A stretch of 64,000 nucleotides of DNA from Candidatus Woesearchaeota archaeon (GCA_016188115.1 JACPIK010000002.1:62001-126000), one strand, 5' to 3'; positions 36,001-44,676 are shown, numbered from the stretch's first letter. Made by a program: numbers and translations. The notes: a model not told the origin generated them from the letters alone.

Positions 36001-36164
36001 TGCCCTAAGTGGATATGGCCGGAAGTATACGGCGGCCCATCCAGAAAATAAAATTTTGGACCATCTTGTGTTTTTGTACGTAATTTTTCAAGAGTTTTAT
36101 GATGCTTCCAGTAGGCAAGAATTTGCGGTTCGAGTTCTGTATGGTTATAGGTAGTGAATTTCAT
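33030..36164 (-). CDS. ileS: Isoleucyl-tRNA synthetase
   Basis: A class I synthetase charging tRNA-Ile, with editing of Val-tRNA-Ile. Motifs: L-D-G-P-P-Y-T-S-G-H-I-H-L-G-H-A (HIGH) near residue 40, editing domain with T-T-T-P-W-T-V-P-L-N-L-A, W-I-D-A-G-T-A-S-W and K-M-S-K-S-L-G-N. About 1044 residues, of the archaeal/eukaryotic subtype by overall layout. ATG 36164 is preceded by GGAG; the frame extends to 36242 without a ribosome site. The upstream region 36165-36414 holds a TAATATAAAC box and a small GTTGC/GCAAC hairpin but no gene. Confidence 0.95.
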   Translation of the reverse strand: MKFTTYNHTELEPQILAYWKHHKTLEKLRTKTQDGPKFYFLDGPPYTSGHIHLGHAWNMGLKDMMVRYKRMRGHNVWDRAGYDMHGLPTEQKVMVKFNLKDKQDIEQFGIAKFMEECEKFCTEMMLKMNDDFIRIGSTLDFSNPYQPIKQEFMEAEWLLIKKAQEKNRLYQGLRTMHWDTATQTAVAKHELEYKQITDISLYVKFPLVGKDKMYLVIWTTTPWTVPLNLAVMVHPEIEYCEVSVGTETWIVAKNRVDEVMTKAKVRQFRVTKTVKGKELEGLHYTHPLGVEKYLPLELQKNKRLFSVLLTEEYVDDSAGTGLVHCAPGCGPEDYEVGHLYHLPPFNCVNEGGIFENFGPLNGLKAKTDDSKFIELLDTTKAIVAKEKYTHEYPHGERSHQPVIFRTTKQWFFKVEDLKDKMVTANEQVLWQPQSAKNAFRSWLEFLRDNSITKQRYWGTPVPIWQAPDGDFIVVGSVAELESLSGQKVKGMHIPKIDDITITKNGKVYKRIPDVLDVWIDAGTASWNCLDYPVRTDLFEKYFPVDFILEGKDQIRGWYNLLVVASFLAFDIQPFKNVVMHGFLNDVSGVKMSKSLGNIISPDELVEKYGADGLRYYMCQTNAGEDVNFSWDECAVKSRQLNILWNVHKFLITHCEDNKINPFTLDKGITENVLGEEEKYIFSRLHSTIKEVTRLLEEYRIDEVIAHLDGLFLDLSRTYIQMVREKSAVGDDQDKEVVAYTVAHVMLETLKMFQIVAPFICEAMYLNFKQAFNLEPESISHFNWPVVDENKISRRLELDMATVQGVIQAALGAREKAKTGVRWPLKEVLISSKDPDTLEAVERLRDIVLKQVNAKGITVVENIPGVSVKVKPNYAAIGPAYGQLAPQIITKLTIDSPQTIVKHLESEGAYRFVLEGKEVEITKEMLVMEKVIPTHLQEGAFKNGFAYVNTHVDPELESEGFARELMRNVQSMRKKAGLQKRDDIHLFVLVSAEMRKRLARFEVDVREKVGAAKLEYVSAKAVKNHLAHEDFKVKNEEFSVWFDKA

Positions 36165-36414
36165 GTGTTTCTCCTGTGGGGGTAGTTTAAAAGCGTTTTG
36201 GCAATCTGTGGTCATAAATGTATGCGGTTGGTCAAAGTTCAAGAAGTGGGTTTAGGGTGGTAGTTGCTTACGCAACAATATTGTTTATATTAATTAGAAC
36301 AGATAGGGTTATCATGTTAATCTCACAGCAGGGTTCCCTACTTAAACATTCTGACAAAAATAAACTCTTAAAACGAGGATTGACACATTTCTATTATGGC
36401 GCATTCTATAATCT

Positions 36415-37398
36415 CTATTTTGGTACACTTGGGCAGAAGTTATATTTATGTACCTGATAAATTTGCAATGTTGAATAGTCCCGAATAATCTCGCTAAATT
36501 CACTTTTCAACTGCATTAAAATCACACGAAACTCCTCAACATCTTCCACTTCTAAATCAGCTTCAAAATCCCAAGGTCCTAATGCTTTAACAATATACAC
36601 TATATTTGGATGAACACGACAAAATTCCACCAGCTGGCTATACTTTTCTTCATTGATATTACGTAATGAAATGAGCACTTTGTAATGCAGATAAGGATAA
36701 ACTTATTCATTAGGTACAAAATTGTAATGCTTAATGACTCCTGAAATCTCCAGTTTACGAATTCGTTGTGTAACAGCATCAGCGCTTAATTTTACTTTTC
36801 GTGCAAGTTGAGTCACATTCTCTCGACAATCAAGTGCAAGTAACCGCAAAATTTCCCAATCATTCTCATCCATTTTGATGGGGTTTGGTGTCGAACCAAA
36901 GAATGACTCCTTGCGATGTCCGCTAGCTTTCTTCCCAATTAAATAATCTCTCACAAAATATTCTCCGCGAATAATTGTTGCAATTTGTCTTTCAGCGATA
37001 TATTGCCCAAACTTTTGATTTAATTCTGTGAGTGTGGTATCTAAAAACACCATGTCTTGCGCCCAAGTGCCAAATGCCAGATCAAACATTCCATCACAGC
37101 TCGAAAGCCACACCACATTTCGATGATGCTTAAGCCAATTAATCAATTCCATCTCTTTGTTTTGGTCAATGTTATGAAGACGTAAAAAGTTCTTGTGATT
37201 TGTAAAACCTAATCGAGCAATATCAATGACGGGATAAAAAGTTGTAATCAATTTTTCTTTTTCAAATCTCTTAAGGCGTAATCCACATACTTGTTTGGAA
37301 ACTCCTACATTCTTTGCAAGCATAGAATTTGGTTGGCGTGCATTAAGATCTAATTGATAAAGTAACTTCCTATCTTTTACATCAAGATTTGCTCTCAT
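36415..37398 (-). pseudogene. Lrp/AsnC-type regulator split by one in-frame TAA
   Basis: Codons 1-231 encode a winged helix (A-K-N-V-G-V-S-K-Q-V-C-G-L-R-L-K-R-F), a RAM-like segment and a second HTH (T-Q-L-A-R-K-V-K-L-S-A-D-A-V-T-Q-R-I-R-K-L) ending H-Y-N-F-V-P-N-E. After TAA at 36703-36705 the same frame runs on as V-Y-P-Y-L-H-Y-K-V-L-I-S-L-R-N-I-N-E-E, the expected start of a second RAM-like domain, to 36415. No frameshift is needed. It is therefore one ~327-residue gene interrupted by a nonsense codon, two separately translated halves (GTG 36678), or an assembly error. Confidence 0.75.
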
Positions 37399-37478
37399 AA
37401 GTTTACGATAAAAATAAATCTATTTAAATTTAGCGGAAAAGTAAATAAAAATGTGACAAAGTGTTAAATATGTCTGTG

Positions 37479-37492
37479 TCACTTTCAAGTGA
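37479..37492. promoter_or_regulatory. TCACT-N4-AGTGA palindrome, site 2
   Basis: TCACT-TTCA-AGTGA lies between the divergent Lrp-type gene and the gene at 37532, next to a GATATTAAAT box. As it sits beside a regulator gene, it may be that regulator's own site (inference). Confidence 0.45.
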
Positions 37493-37531
37493 TATTAAAT
37501 TTGTAGAAACTAAACAGATAGAAACACGACC

Positions 37532-38593
37532 ATGGTTGTATTCACACTTGAAATTGTCGCAGATTTAGAACAAGTAGCCAGAGCAGCGAGATTAGATCTA
37601 AATCAACTGCCATATATTCTTAACCTGCCTGATGTCAACGTGTGTGAAAAAAGAAGCCAATATGTATTTGAAAATGATAAAAAAGTGCAGGCTTGTCGAG
37701 GCTGTGTTACCTCCCCATTCGCTGGCGATGATAGGATACTCTCATTAGACCAATCCATTATGATCCTAGACTTTGCAAAAGAACATTTCGATATTGGTTG
37801 GATAACCATTAATGGGTATGGTGATCCTTTATCAGGTGCAGTGATGCCTGATGGAAACACAATAAAACAGCGTACAATAGCAAAGATTCAACACGCTGCA
37901 CGGCTTGGAGTTCGAAGTTATGTTTTCAATGCGGGTGATAATCTTGATCCACAAACAGCTGATATCTTTGTTGAAAATGGCGTCAATGTAATGTGGAGTT
38001 TATTTGGGAACAAATTTGTCGACGCTGATTTCTTTGGAGGAAGGGAATACGACGAACCACTTCAGCTTCGAGGAACTGCGCAACAGCAAAATCCTGCGCG
38101 TATAGCTGCAAACCTGCGAGATTTCATTTCTACCATGAACAGAAAAGCTCATTCTCCTAAAGATGGTATCACGCGTCTTGGTATGAACTATGTCTTTACA
38201 GAACACGATCGAGAGAATCCACAACGGGTCGAAAGACTCAGTCAAGCCGCACAAGAACATGGTATTGCATTCATGTGTAACACGCCATTTGGAACTACTG
38301 ACATTATACTCAAGCAAGCAGCAAAGCAATATGTGCCGAATCAACGATCTCACAGTACATCTGTATATGTGCCTTCATTAGGGATGGAGCAATGCCAAAT
38401 GGGCGCAGGTGCAGTAATTACTGTGGGTGCGTATGGCAACATCGGGCAGTGTCCTTATGTTGCGCCACACCAAGATCTCCAACAAAATGGTAATATTGTC
38501 CTGAAAAATGGTGGCATCAATCTCCAACTTCTTGAGAACATTACGCGCCATCTTAACCGTGAGTATCTTTGTTTACCAAGGGGGACACGATGA
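37532..38593 (+). CDS. Radical-SAM-like protein with atypical Cys motif
   Basis: The layout recalls radical SAM/SPASM enzymes: a Cys cluster near the N-terminus, then I-N-G-Y-G-D-P-L-S-G (GGEP-like SAM site), and a late C-x-M-G-A-G ... G-N-I-G-Q-C-P-Y stretch like SPASM ends. The usual C-x3-C-x2-C is absent. Instead V-N-V-C-E-K-R is followed 18 residues later by A-C-R-G-C, so the third-ligand spacing is unusual. Catalytic status is uncertain. It overlaps the next gene by ATGA, so the two are a coupled pair. Confidence 0.6.
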   Translation: MVVFTLEIVADLEQVARAARLDLNQLPYILNLPDVNVCEKRSQYVFENDKKVQACRGCVTSPFAGDDRILSLDQSIMILDFAKEHFDIGWITINGYGDPLSGAVMPDGNTIKQRTIAKIQHAARLGVRSYVFNAGDNLDPQTADIFVENGVNVMWSLFGNKFVDADFFGGREYDEPLQLRGTAQQQNPARIAANLRDFISTMNRKAHSPKDGITRLGMNYVFTEHDRENPQRVERLSQAAQEHGIAFMCNTPFGTTDIILKQAAKQYVPNQRSHSTSVYVPSLGMEQCQMGAGAVITVGAYGNIGQCPYVAPHQDLQQNGNIVLKNGGINLQLLENITRHLNREYLCLPRGTR

Positions 38594-39285
38594 CCTTTTA
38601 TATTGATCAACTTAATCAAAAGGAAAATGATTTAGCATGTCGATTTAGAGCAAACATAACCCCGGCAACATCCCTTACCAAAGATCAATTAGCTTATGTC
38701 CTTCTAGAAAAACGTCTTCTTTCAAGGGCATTTGTCCCCTTGTATAATGCAGCGGCACAACGTATTCAAGATAGTCGTTTACGTCAAGTTGTAGAAGACA
38801 TTATCGCGGACGAATACCAACCGGATGACCACCAGAAACTATTAGATCAAGATCTTAAAACGATGGGTATCTACGTCCCAGATAAAAAATATGGCTCTCA
38901 CCAAGAAACAAGAGATTTAGTTGAAGAAGTTCATACCTACATTGAAAGAGACACATTTGATGACGTACGCGGTGGTTTCTTCTTGCGCACTTACGGGGAG
39001 CTCCTTCCTGGCATCGAATACGATATTCTCTGGCCGCGTCTTGTGCAAGATTTTGGGCTCACACCAGAGACTTCCGTATTCTACTGGCACCATAAAGTCC
39101 ATGATGAAAAAAAGGTAGAGCTGGGAACAAAGGGTAGTACTCATACTGACTCATTCAGTAAAACACTTGGAGAACTGGTAAAATCTTCACGCGATTATCA
39201 TCTTGCATCAAATGGCATCCAAATTGCCATATCTTTTCGTTCTCAATTTTGGACCGATACTTTGAGAAGATTAGACAATAAATAG
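38590..39285 (+). CDS. Heme-oxygenase-like (TenA/PqqC/CADD-type) helical protein
   Basis: An all-helical ~231-residue protein. V-E-D-I-I-A-D-E-Y-Q-P-D-D-H and a later F-Y-W-H-H-K-V-H-D-E-K-K resemble the E/D/H ligand helices of heme-oxygenase-like diiron oxidases and TenA/PqqC relatives. Together with the upstream radical-SAM-like gene it could modify a small molecule or peptide (inference). ATG 38590 overlaps the previous TGA and has GGGGG upstream. The frame start at 38569 lies inside the previous gene. Confidence 0.6.
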   Translation: MTFYIDQLNQKENDLACRFRANITPATSLTKDQLAYVLLEKRLLSRAFVPLYNAAAQRIQDSRLRQVVEDIIADEYQPDDHQKLLDQDLKTMGIYVPDKKYGSHQETRDLVEEVHTYIERDTFDDVRGGFFLRTYGELLPGIEYDILWPRLVQDFGLTPETSVFYWHHKVHDEKKVELGTKGSTHTDSFSKTLGELVKSSRDYHLASNGIQIAISFRSQFWTDTLRRLDNK

Positions 39286-39289
39286 GCTT

Positions 39290-40039
39290 TTATTCCTCTT
39301 TTTTCGTCTCTAGTGTCTTAACAGAATTCTTTAACAACACCACATTGCCTCGTCCTTTCTTAACTTTTTCAACCAATCCCTTGTGTTCTAATTCAGTAAG
39401 AATTAAACTTACTTTTGCTTCACTAAGATAACCCATTTCTTTGCGTAAGTCTTTTTGATGTATACGTCCATCGTGTTTTGTGATAATTGCTAGTGCATCA
39501 TCTAAATATTGTGGTGACGCGGCAACTTCTTGCTCGTGCACTTCAAGTGGTTTGATACTTTCAGCTTTAATTCTACGCCGAAAAAATGCAACTGAACCAT
39601 ATTTATGTCTCATGTAAATAATCCGAGCCAACAATCCAATCACAATGATTCCAAAAAGTACATATGCCCACCATCGTGATGACGTTTGTTGCTCAACAAC
39701 GAGTTCATCTTGTGTGTCATCCCAAAGCTCTTCTTCTTGGCTTATATCCTCTAAAAGAAAAACATCAAACACAAATGTTCCTTCTTGAGTAATATGTAAA
39801 CTTTCTACAACATCAATTCCTGCTTTTCGCGCGCTTAAACTATACTCACCCAAGGGCACTATAAACATATATGTTCCCTCTTTTGCAAGATATTTTTGAG
39901 GAGGTGTGCTATTAATCTCAATTAATACGTCCTTTTCAACATCTAGATTATCATTATAAATTGAACCTTGGATGGTAGCACCTAGTACAATAGGTAGAGA
40001 ACAGAATAGCACTATCACAAACCATATCTTCTCTTTCAT
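39290..40039 (-). CDS. Membrane-anchored winged-helix regulator
   Basis: Signal peptide, a ~90-residue extracytoplasmic beta domain (PEGA/carboxypeptidase-regulatory-like: G-S-I-Y-N-D, V-P-L-G-E-Y-S-L-S-A-R-K), one TM helix (W-A-Y-V-L-F-G-I-I-V-I-G-L-L-A) and a cytoplasmic winged helix (I-H-Q-K-D-L-R-K-E-M-G-Y-L-S-E-A-K-V-S). This outside-sensor/inside-DNA-binding layout is known from archaeal membrane transcription regulators. It converges on the heme-oxygenase-like gene, 4 nt apart. Confidence 0.75.
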   Translation of the reverse strand: MKEKIWFVIVLFCSLPIVLGATIQGSIYNDNLDVEKDVLIEINSTPPQKYLAKEGTYMFIVPLGEYSLSARKAGIDVVESLHITQEGTFVFDVFLLEDISQEEELWDDTQDELVVEQQTSSRWWAYVLFGIIVIGLLARIIYMRHKYGSVAFFRRRIKAESIKPLEVHEQEVAASPQYLDDALAIITKHDGRIHQKDLRKEMGYLSEAKVSLILTELEHKGLVEKVKKGRGNVVLLKNSVKTLETKKEE

Positions 40040-40208
40040 AAGAAGATAATGGGTTTACAATCTATAAAAACCTATCGCAGGGGGATCGTAAGCATATTTG
40101 GCTAATCTTTGCCTATTTATCTGTATGATTTTGGTCTGTGGGGGAAATCCAAAACCAGTAGCCATTTTACTACTTTTACTACTCTCGAATACTAAATTGA
40201 ACGAAAGA

Positions 40209-40298
40209 TTTATATATAGGGGGCAGTATCAAAACTTAAACATCTATCACCTCTTTTTCCCCACGCCGACTTTCGGGTTGGCGAGGGGTTTTATTTCT
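40209..40298 (+). ncRNA. Candidate ~55-nt small RNA with promoter and terminator
   Basis: TTTATATATAG (40209-40219) predicts a start near 40241. A strong hairpin follows: CCCC/GGGG (40259-40262/40285-40288) around CGCC/GGCG and a TTCG tetraloop, then TTTTATTT. The T-run is on the plus strand only, although both flanking genes are on the minus strand. The short unpaired 5' part contains CACCTC, complementary to ribosome-binding GAGGTG. The rest of the 40040-40358 gap shows nothing convincing. Confidence 0.5.
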
Positions 40299-40358
40299 TA
40301 AGAAATTAACTTATTCAACAAATTTATTGCCCATGTAGTGCTGTGTTTTTCTGTTCTC

Positions 40359-42233
40359 TCATCGATACTTAACAAAATCCAAATGAGGTCGTCGACGTAA
40401 GAATAGCAAACAAAGAATAAGAGTAATCAAGCTTCCAATCAATATGCCTTGAAAAATATGTTTTATCTCTTCTCTATTAAACATTTCAGAAATTCCCTCA
40501 AAATTCGATCTCTCTTCAGGGAAATATATCTGTAAATCACTCATTTCCAAAGCATATTCTAGGTATAATAAGCTGGTATACACCTCTTTTTCAGAAAGAG
40601 CTTGAGCATACTCAAAATAGGAATATCCTAAAATGGGAAACATTCCTTCTGCGCTATTATGGGCTATAATTCGCAGAGCTGCATCTTTCTTACTCTCATA
40701 ATATGCTTTTGCTGAATCATCATCTAATCCAAATGAACTTAAAATTGCATTCGCATCACTCTTTACTTGAGAAGCAATAATCAAACACAATGCTTTTTCT
40801 CCACGAGCCTGTGCTCCTCGTGCTTGGTCCAGCTTCTCTTGCAAATGACTAATCTGGTCTGGGTTAAGAAATAAAGTAGTATATTGGTGGCGTTCTTGCG
40901 CTTCCGCAATTTTCTGTGTGCAGGCATTTGAAAGCAGGGTATCATCAACAAGATACTTTTTACCATCCATCTCAAAGAATTTCATCCAGGACTCAGCGGA
41001 AAAAAGTCTTTCCTGAGCATAGGCTACCAATGCTATTGCATCTTGAATCTCGTTCTTTTCTATTTTCTCACTTAATTCACCTAACTGTTCTTCAACATCA
41101 TGAAGACGTTCTTGAACAATCATAAGTGCCTGAAGATCTGAAATTGTTTCAATCTTTACATTCTTTGTCTTTTCTTTAAGAATGCCAACTTTCTGTTCTA
41201 ATTCAACATGGTACTTCTTTAATTGACCAGACGAGACATTCTGTGCTATATATAATTCTCTTCGCAAAGTGATACTGTTACCAAAACAAAAACTGGCTGC
41301 AGAGTATGAATCTCCTCGCTGTGAAGCATTTATGGAACTTCCTCTTTTTTGATCAATTGCCTCTTGAATACTTTCATTAAGCACAATCCTTTCTTTTTTG
41401 ATGACTTGTTCTAAACCTTGGGCGCGGTCACATAAAACTGTTTCTAACTCTTTCATAATCAAATTATACTCTTCATTTTCAATAACCTGTGTTATCTCTG
41501 AAGTGAAATTTTTTCCAGTAAGATGAAACAACACTTCATCAAGATTAAGCACCTCAACAACATCGATATGCAAGTTTTCATTTTTATACGTTGTAAAATT
41601 AAAAATCTCTGGGAGCTTAGATTGATTATTCTTATTATCCTCATCACTACTATCTGTTATCGTTGTAGAATTGGAATTATTTCCTGAAATAGTAACCGCA
41701 ATCTTATGAGACGGTTCGATATTTGTTCCTGCAGCAATTAATACTTTCTGCAGTCCAGCTGCTTGCGCCGCATCAATCTTTTCTTTAACCCCGCCAACTG
41801 GTCCAACAATAGCACCTGAATTAATTGTTCCCGTAATCGCCACTTTTTCGTCATAATCTAAATCCATCATAGCAATAGCTGTAAGCGCAGAAATAGCAGC
41901 ACCTGCCGAAGGACCACCTATAATACTAGATGATGATTTAATAGTATAAATAAAATCATAATTATCACAATCAAGGTCATAATGTTCACAGGCTATCTCT
42001 TTGGCAAATCGAGTTGATATCTGTGTGTCTACTTTTGTTGCTGGTTGTGTATCTAAAAAAACTCGCCCAGATCCTTCTTGCACTTCTAAATATAAATCAG
42101 CCTGACTACCAACAAACCCAGAATCAGTTTCCTGTACAGCAAGTAAAGTTAAATGATAGGGTTCATTACTTGGTGCTAGAGCCAAAGGAACTAACAATAA
42201 ACCTAAAATAACTATCATCAAAAACGACTTCAT
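40359..42233 (-). CDS. Membrane-anchored Lon-like (S16) protease without ATPase domain
   Basis: A signal/anchor helix precedes an S16 Lon protease domain. The catalytic Ser is in G-G-P-S-A-G-A-A and the Lys in G-P-V-G-G-V-K-E-K-I-D-A-A. No AAA+ module is present. The remaining ~400 residues are helical and coiled-coil-like, ending in a C-terminal TM (G-I-L-I-G-S-L-I-T-L-I-L-C). It is probably an ATP-independent surface protease acting on exported proteins. ATG 42233 is 28 nt from a CTTTATAAG box; the frame above it lacks a signal start. Confidence 0.8.
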   Translation of the reverse strand: MKSFLMIVILGLLLVPLALAPSNEPYHLTLLAVQETDSGFVGSQADLYLEVQEGSGRVFLDTQPATKVDTQISTRFAKEIACEHYDLDCDNYDFIYTIKSSSSIIGGPSAGAAISALTAIAMMDLDYDEKVAITGTINSGAIVGPVGGVKEKIDAAQAAGLQKVLIAAGTNIEPSHKIAVTISGNNSNSTTITDSSDEDNKNNQSKLPEIFNFTTYKNENLHIDVVEVLNLDEVLFHLTGKNFTSEITQVIENEEYNLIMKELETVLCDRAQGLEQVIKKERIVLNESIQEAIDQKRGSSINASQRGDSYSAASFCFGNSITLRRELYIAQNVSSGQLKKYHVELEQKVGILKEKTKNVKIETISDLQALMIVQERLHDVEEQLGELSEKIEKNEIQDAIALVAYAQERLFSAESWMKFFEMDGKKYLVDDTLLSNACTQKIAEAQERHQYTTLFLNPDQISHLQEKLDQARGAQARGEKALCLIIASQVKSDANAILSSFGLDDDSAKAYYESKKDAALRIIAHNSAEGMFPILGYSYFEYAQALSEKEVYTSLLYLEYALEMSDLQIYFPEERSNFEGISEMFNREEIKHIFQGILIGSLITLILCLLFLRRRPHLDFVKYR

Positions 42234-42348
42234 GAAAGATCCCAAGGCTGTTTTTCTTATAAAGATGTCGCTTGCAGAGGACACATACTTGAAGAGGATG
42301 CATCCATTTTTACAACACAGAAAAACTACTGCTAAATTACTGCTATAA

Positions 42349-42975
42349 TTACAACAAAGAAATATCTAAATCCGCAACTGACTTTAAGATTAGGTCTGCT
42401 TTTTCTAATTCAAATCCTTCTCGCGTCACAATACCTGTGCATACGCCAATAAAATGAAATCCTGCTTGTTTTGCTGCTTGAGCATCATATATACTATCAC
42501 CCACATAAGCTACTTCGTTTGGTTTATAGTTTTTCAGAAATATCTCAAAGACACGCGAATCTGGCTTATGGTGCGTAACATCTTCATACCCAATCACTGA
42601 TTTAAAGAAGGGTAATAGACCAAACTGTTCAATATGCGCCTGAAGCGTATTTTTTCTACGTGAGCTAAGAATATGCAATTCAAATCCTTGGCGATGTAAT
42701 TCTTCTAAAGTTTTTTTCGCTCCCTCTACCAATTTCACGTTGTGTGGTTGGTACAACTTAGTATATGTTTGGATAAACTCATCTGCATCCGCAAAAGGCC
42801 AAAGTGTCTCAATCAATACTTGGAGTGGTCGTCCAAAAAGCTCAACAATTGCGTCTTGTTCTGGATAAGGCAAATCACACGCCTGAGCAGTGCGTTCAAT
42901 TGTACGAATAATCTCTTCATTAGATAACGCAAGCGTATCATCAAAATCAAAAATAATTGCTTTAATGTTTTTCAT
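42349..42975 (-). CDS. HAD-family phosphatase, last gene of riboflavin operon
   Basis: A haloacid-dehalogenase-type hydrolase. Motif I is D-F-D-D-T-L near residue 9, motif II L-S-S-R, motif III Lys in H-H-K-P-D-S-R, and motif IV Y-V-G-D-S-I-Y-D. It starts inside the ribB end (14-nt overlap), so it is co-translated with riboflavin genes. It could be the phosphatase removing phosphate from 5-amino-6-ribitylaminouracil phosphate (inference from position); a phosphoglycolate-type phosphatase is the alternative. Confidence 0.75.
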   Translation of the reverse strand: MKNIKAIIFDFDDTLALSNEEIIRTIERTAQACDLPYPEQDAIVELFGRPLQVLIETLWPFADADEFIQTYTKLYQPHNVKLVEGAKKTLEELHRQGFELHILSSRRKNTLQAHIEQFGLLPFFKSVIGYEDVTHHKPDSRVFEIFLKNYKPNEVAYVGDSIYDAQAAKQAGFHFIGVCTGIVTREGFELEKADLILKSVADLDISLL

Positions 42976-43573
42976 GGGTAAGATAATCTCGTATTTGTTC
43001 AATCGTAATGATCGCTATTTTAAAATGTTTGGCAAATGCTAACAACTGCGTTCCACGCATCATTGTACCATCTGGATTCATTAATTCACATAACACGCCA
43101 GCAGGATAAAGACTGGCAATCTTACAAATATCTACGCTCGCTTCCGTATGACCTGCTCTTTCTAACACGCCTTGTTTTCTAGCTTGAAGAGGAAATACAT
43201 GTCCGGGTCTAACTAAATCTGTAGCGACCCCCTCCACGAGTGCTTTAATTGTGAGTGTCCTATCGTGCGCACTTACTCCGCCGTCTTGGATTAATTTGGC
43301 ATCAACCGGAATAGTGAAGGGGGTACTATGCTTAGAGGTATTCTGTTCGACCATTGGTCCTAAACCCAATTCTTGAAGCCTCTTTTCTTCCATACCTACA
43401 CAAATAATCCCTGAAGTATGTTGTAACATGAACGCAATTTTCTCTTCACTTACAAATTGAGCAGCAAAAACTAAGTCCGCTTCGTTCTCACGATCTTGAG
43501 CATCTGTGATGATAATGAACTTACCTTGTTGTAATTCTTCTAATGCTTTCTGTAGTTGAGAATCTCGAATCAT
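42962..43573 (-). CDS. ribB: 3,4-dihydroxy-2-butanone 4-phosphate synthase
   Basis: Converts ribulose 5-phosphate to the four-carbon riboflavin precursor. Motifs: D-A-Q-D-R-E-N-E-A-D-L near residue 24 (metal and substrate acid loop), H-T-S-G-I-I-C, D-R-T-L-T-I-K-A, R-P-G-H-V-F-P-L and G-H-T-E-A-S-V-D. At 203 residues it is a stand-alone RibB without the RibA domain. It overlaps ribD by 4 nt upstream and the HAD gene downstream. Confidence 0.93.
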   Translation of the reverse strand: MIRDSQLQKALEELQQGKFIIITDAQDRENEADLVFAAQFVSEEKIAFMLQHTSGIICVGMEEKRLQELGLGPMVEQNTSKHSTPFTIPVDAKLIQDGGVSAHDRTLTIKALVEGVATDLVRPGHVFPLQARKQGVLERAGHTEASVDICKIASLYPAGVLCELMNPDGTMMRGTQLLAFAKHFKIAIITIEQIRDYLTHEKH

Positions 43574-44646
43574 CTTGCAAACACCCCTTTAACGAAAATA
43601 TCTTTCCCACTTTGCTGCAAAGAAGTAAAATTGAATTTAATCCCATCATTGATCGAAAGTGGAGAAAAACCATTCATAAGAGGAATCGCTTTCTCATCTC
43701 CAAGAATTGTTGGTGCAATAAACAACCAAAACTCATCAACGAGTTTCTCTGTAATGAAACTACCAAAGACCTCGCTGCCGCCTTCTACTAAAATACTACT
43801 AATACCTTTTGCAGTAAGTTTAGTTAGGGCATCATGCAAATTAACCTTTCCCTCATTCTTTTCACAGACAATTCTATTTCTCTTTATACTCTCTTTAGTT
43901 GTCAGAACTAGCGTTTCGCCTTCTTCTTGAAATACAGTAAAACCATCATCTAACGAATCATTACTATCTAATATTATTCGAGTGGGATAACATATTTTTT
44001 CTGTATGTCGTGCATTTAGCTGTGGATTATCTTGAATAATTGTATTTTTACCAACTAAAACTGCATCCACTCGACCTCTCAGATCGTGAACCAACATCCG
44101 TGATTCCTCTGAACTAATCCATTTTGAATCATAATTGGCGCATGCAATTTTTCCATCCAGCGTTATTGCTGCTTTAAGATACACAAACGGTCGCTTCTGG
44201 GTAATGTACATAAAAAAATGTCTGTTTAACTCCTTTCCCTCTTTTTCAAGAACACCTTGCGCAACTTCAATACCTCCAGAACGAAGTATCTCAATACCCT
44301 TACCATTCACCAATGGATTCGGGTCACCTGTACTAATTACCACTCTATCAACTTTAGCTTCAAGTAAAGCACTCACACATGGTGGTGTTCGTCCATAATG
44401 AGAGCAAGGTTCAAGATTAACATACAATGTTGCCCCAGCAGCAGAGTTACCATTTTTCTCACAATCTCGCAACGCTTCAACTTCTGCATGCGCTTGCCCA
44501 GCTTTGTGGTGATATCCTTCTCCTATGACTTTTCCATCTTTGACAATTACACAGCCAACATAAGGATTCGGAGAAGGTGTGCCTTGACGTGCTAATTCAA
44601 ACACCTGCTGCATATACTCTTCATCTAATTTCATAGTAAAAGTCAT
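43570..44646 (-). CDS. ribD: Bifunctional riboflavin deaminase-reductase RibD
   Basis: The N-terminal cytidine-deaminase-like domain has zinc motifs H-A-E-V-E-A-L and P-C-S-H-Y-G-R-T-P-P-C. The C-terminal reductase domain begins R-P-F-V-Y-L-K-A-A-I-T-L-D-G-K-I-A and has V-E-G-G-S-E-V-F-G-S-F. It performs the deamination and reduction steps. The fused enzyme is bacterial in type, whereas most archaea use a separate reductase and no such deaminase, so transfer from bacteria is likely. Met5 (44634) is an alternative start. Confidence 0.93.
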   Translation of the reverse strand: MTFTMKLDEEYMQQVFELARQGTPSPNPYVGCVIVKDGKVIGEGYHHKAGQAHAEVEALRDCEKNGNSAAGATLYVNLEPCSHYGRTPPCVSALLEAKVDRVVISTGDPNPLVNGKGIEILRSGGIEVAQGVLEKEGKELNRHFFMYITQKRPFVYLKAAITLDGKIACANYDSKWISSEESRMLVHDLRGRVDAVLVGKNTIIQDNPQLNARHTEKICYPTRIILDSNDSLDDGFTVFQEEGETLVLTTKESIKRNRIVCEKNEGKVNLHDALTKLTAKGISSILVEGGSEVFGSFITEKLVDEFWLFIAPTILGDEKAIPLMNGFSPLSINDGIKFNFTSLQQSGKDIFVKGVFAR

Positions 44647-44676
44647 AGTTAAAATAATAACCAGAAAAAGAAAAAT

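Noticed and set aside
36218-36457. 79-codon frame upstream of ileS
   Set aside because: Non-protein-like composition and overlap with the Lrp coding end; promoter region of ileS.
36703-36705. TAA read as a sense codon (recoding)
   Set aside because: Other genes in the window use TAA as an ordinary stop, and archaeal recoding known to me uses TAG or TGA, so a mutation, split gene or error is simpler.
40098-40301. 67-codon frame overlapping the small RNA
   Set aside because: Low-complexity Leu run, no promoter at its start; the TATA box and terminator inside it fit a short RNA instead.
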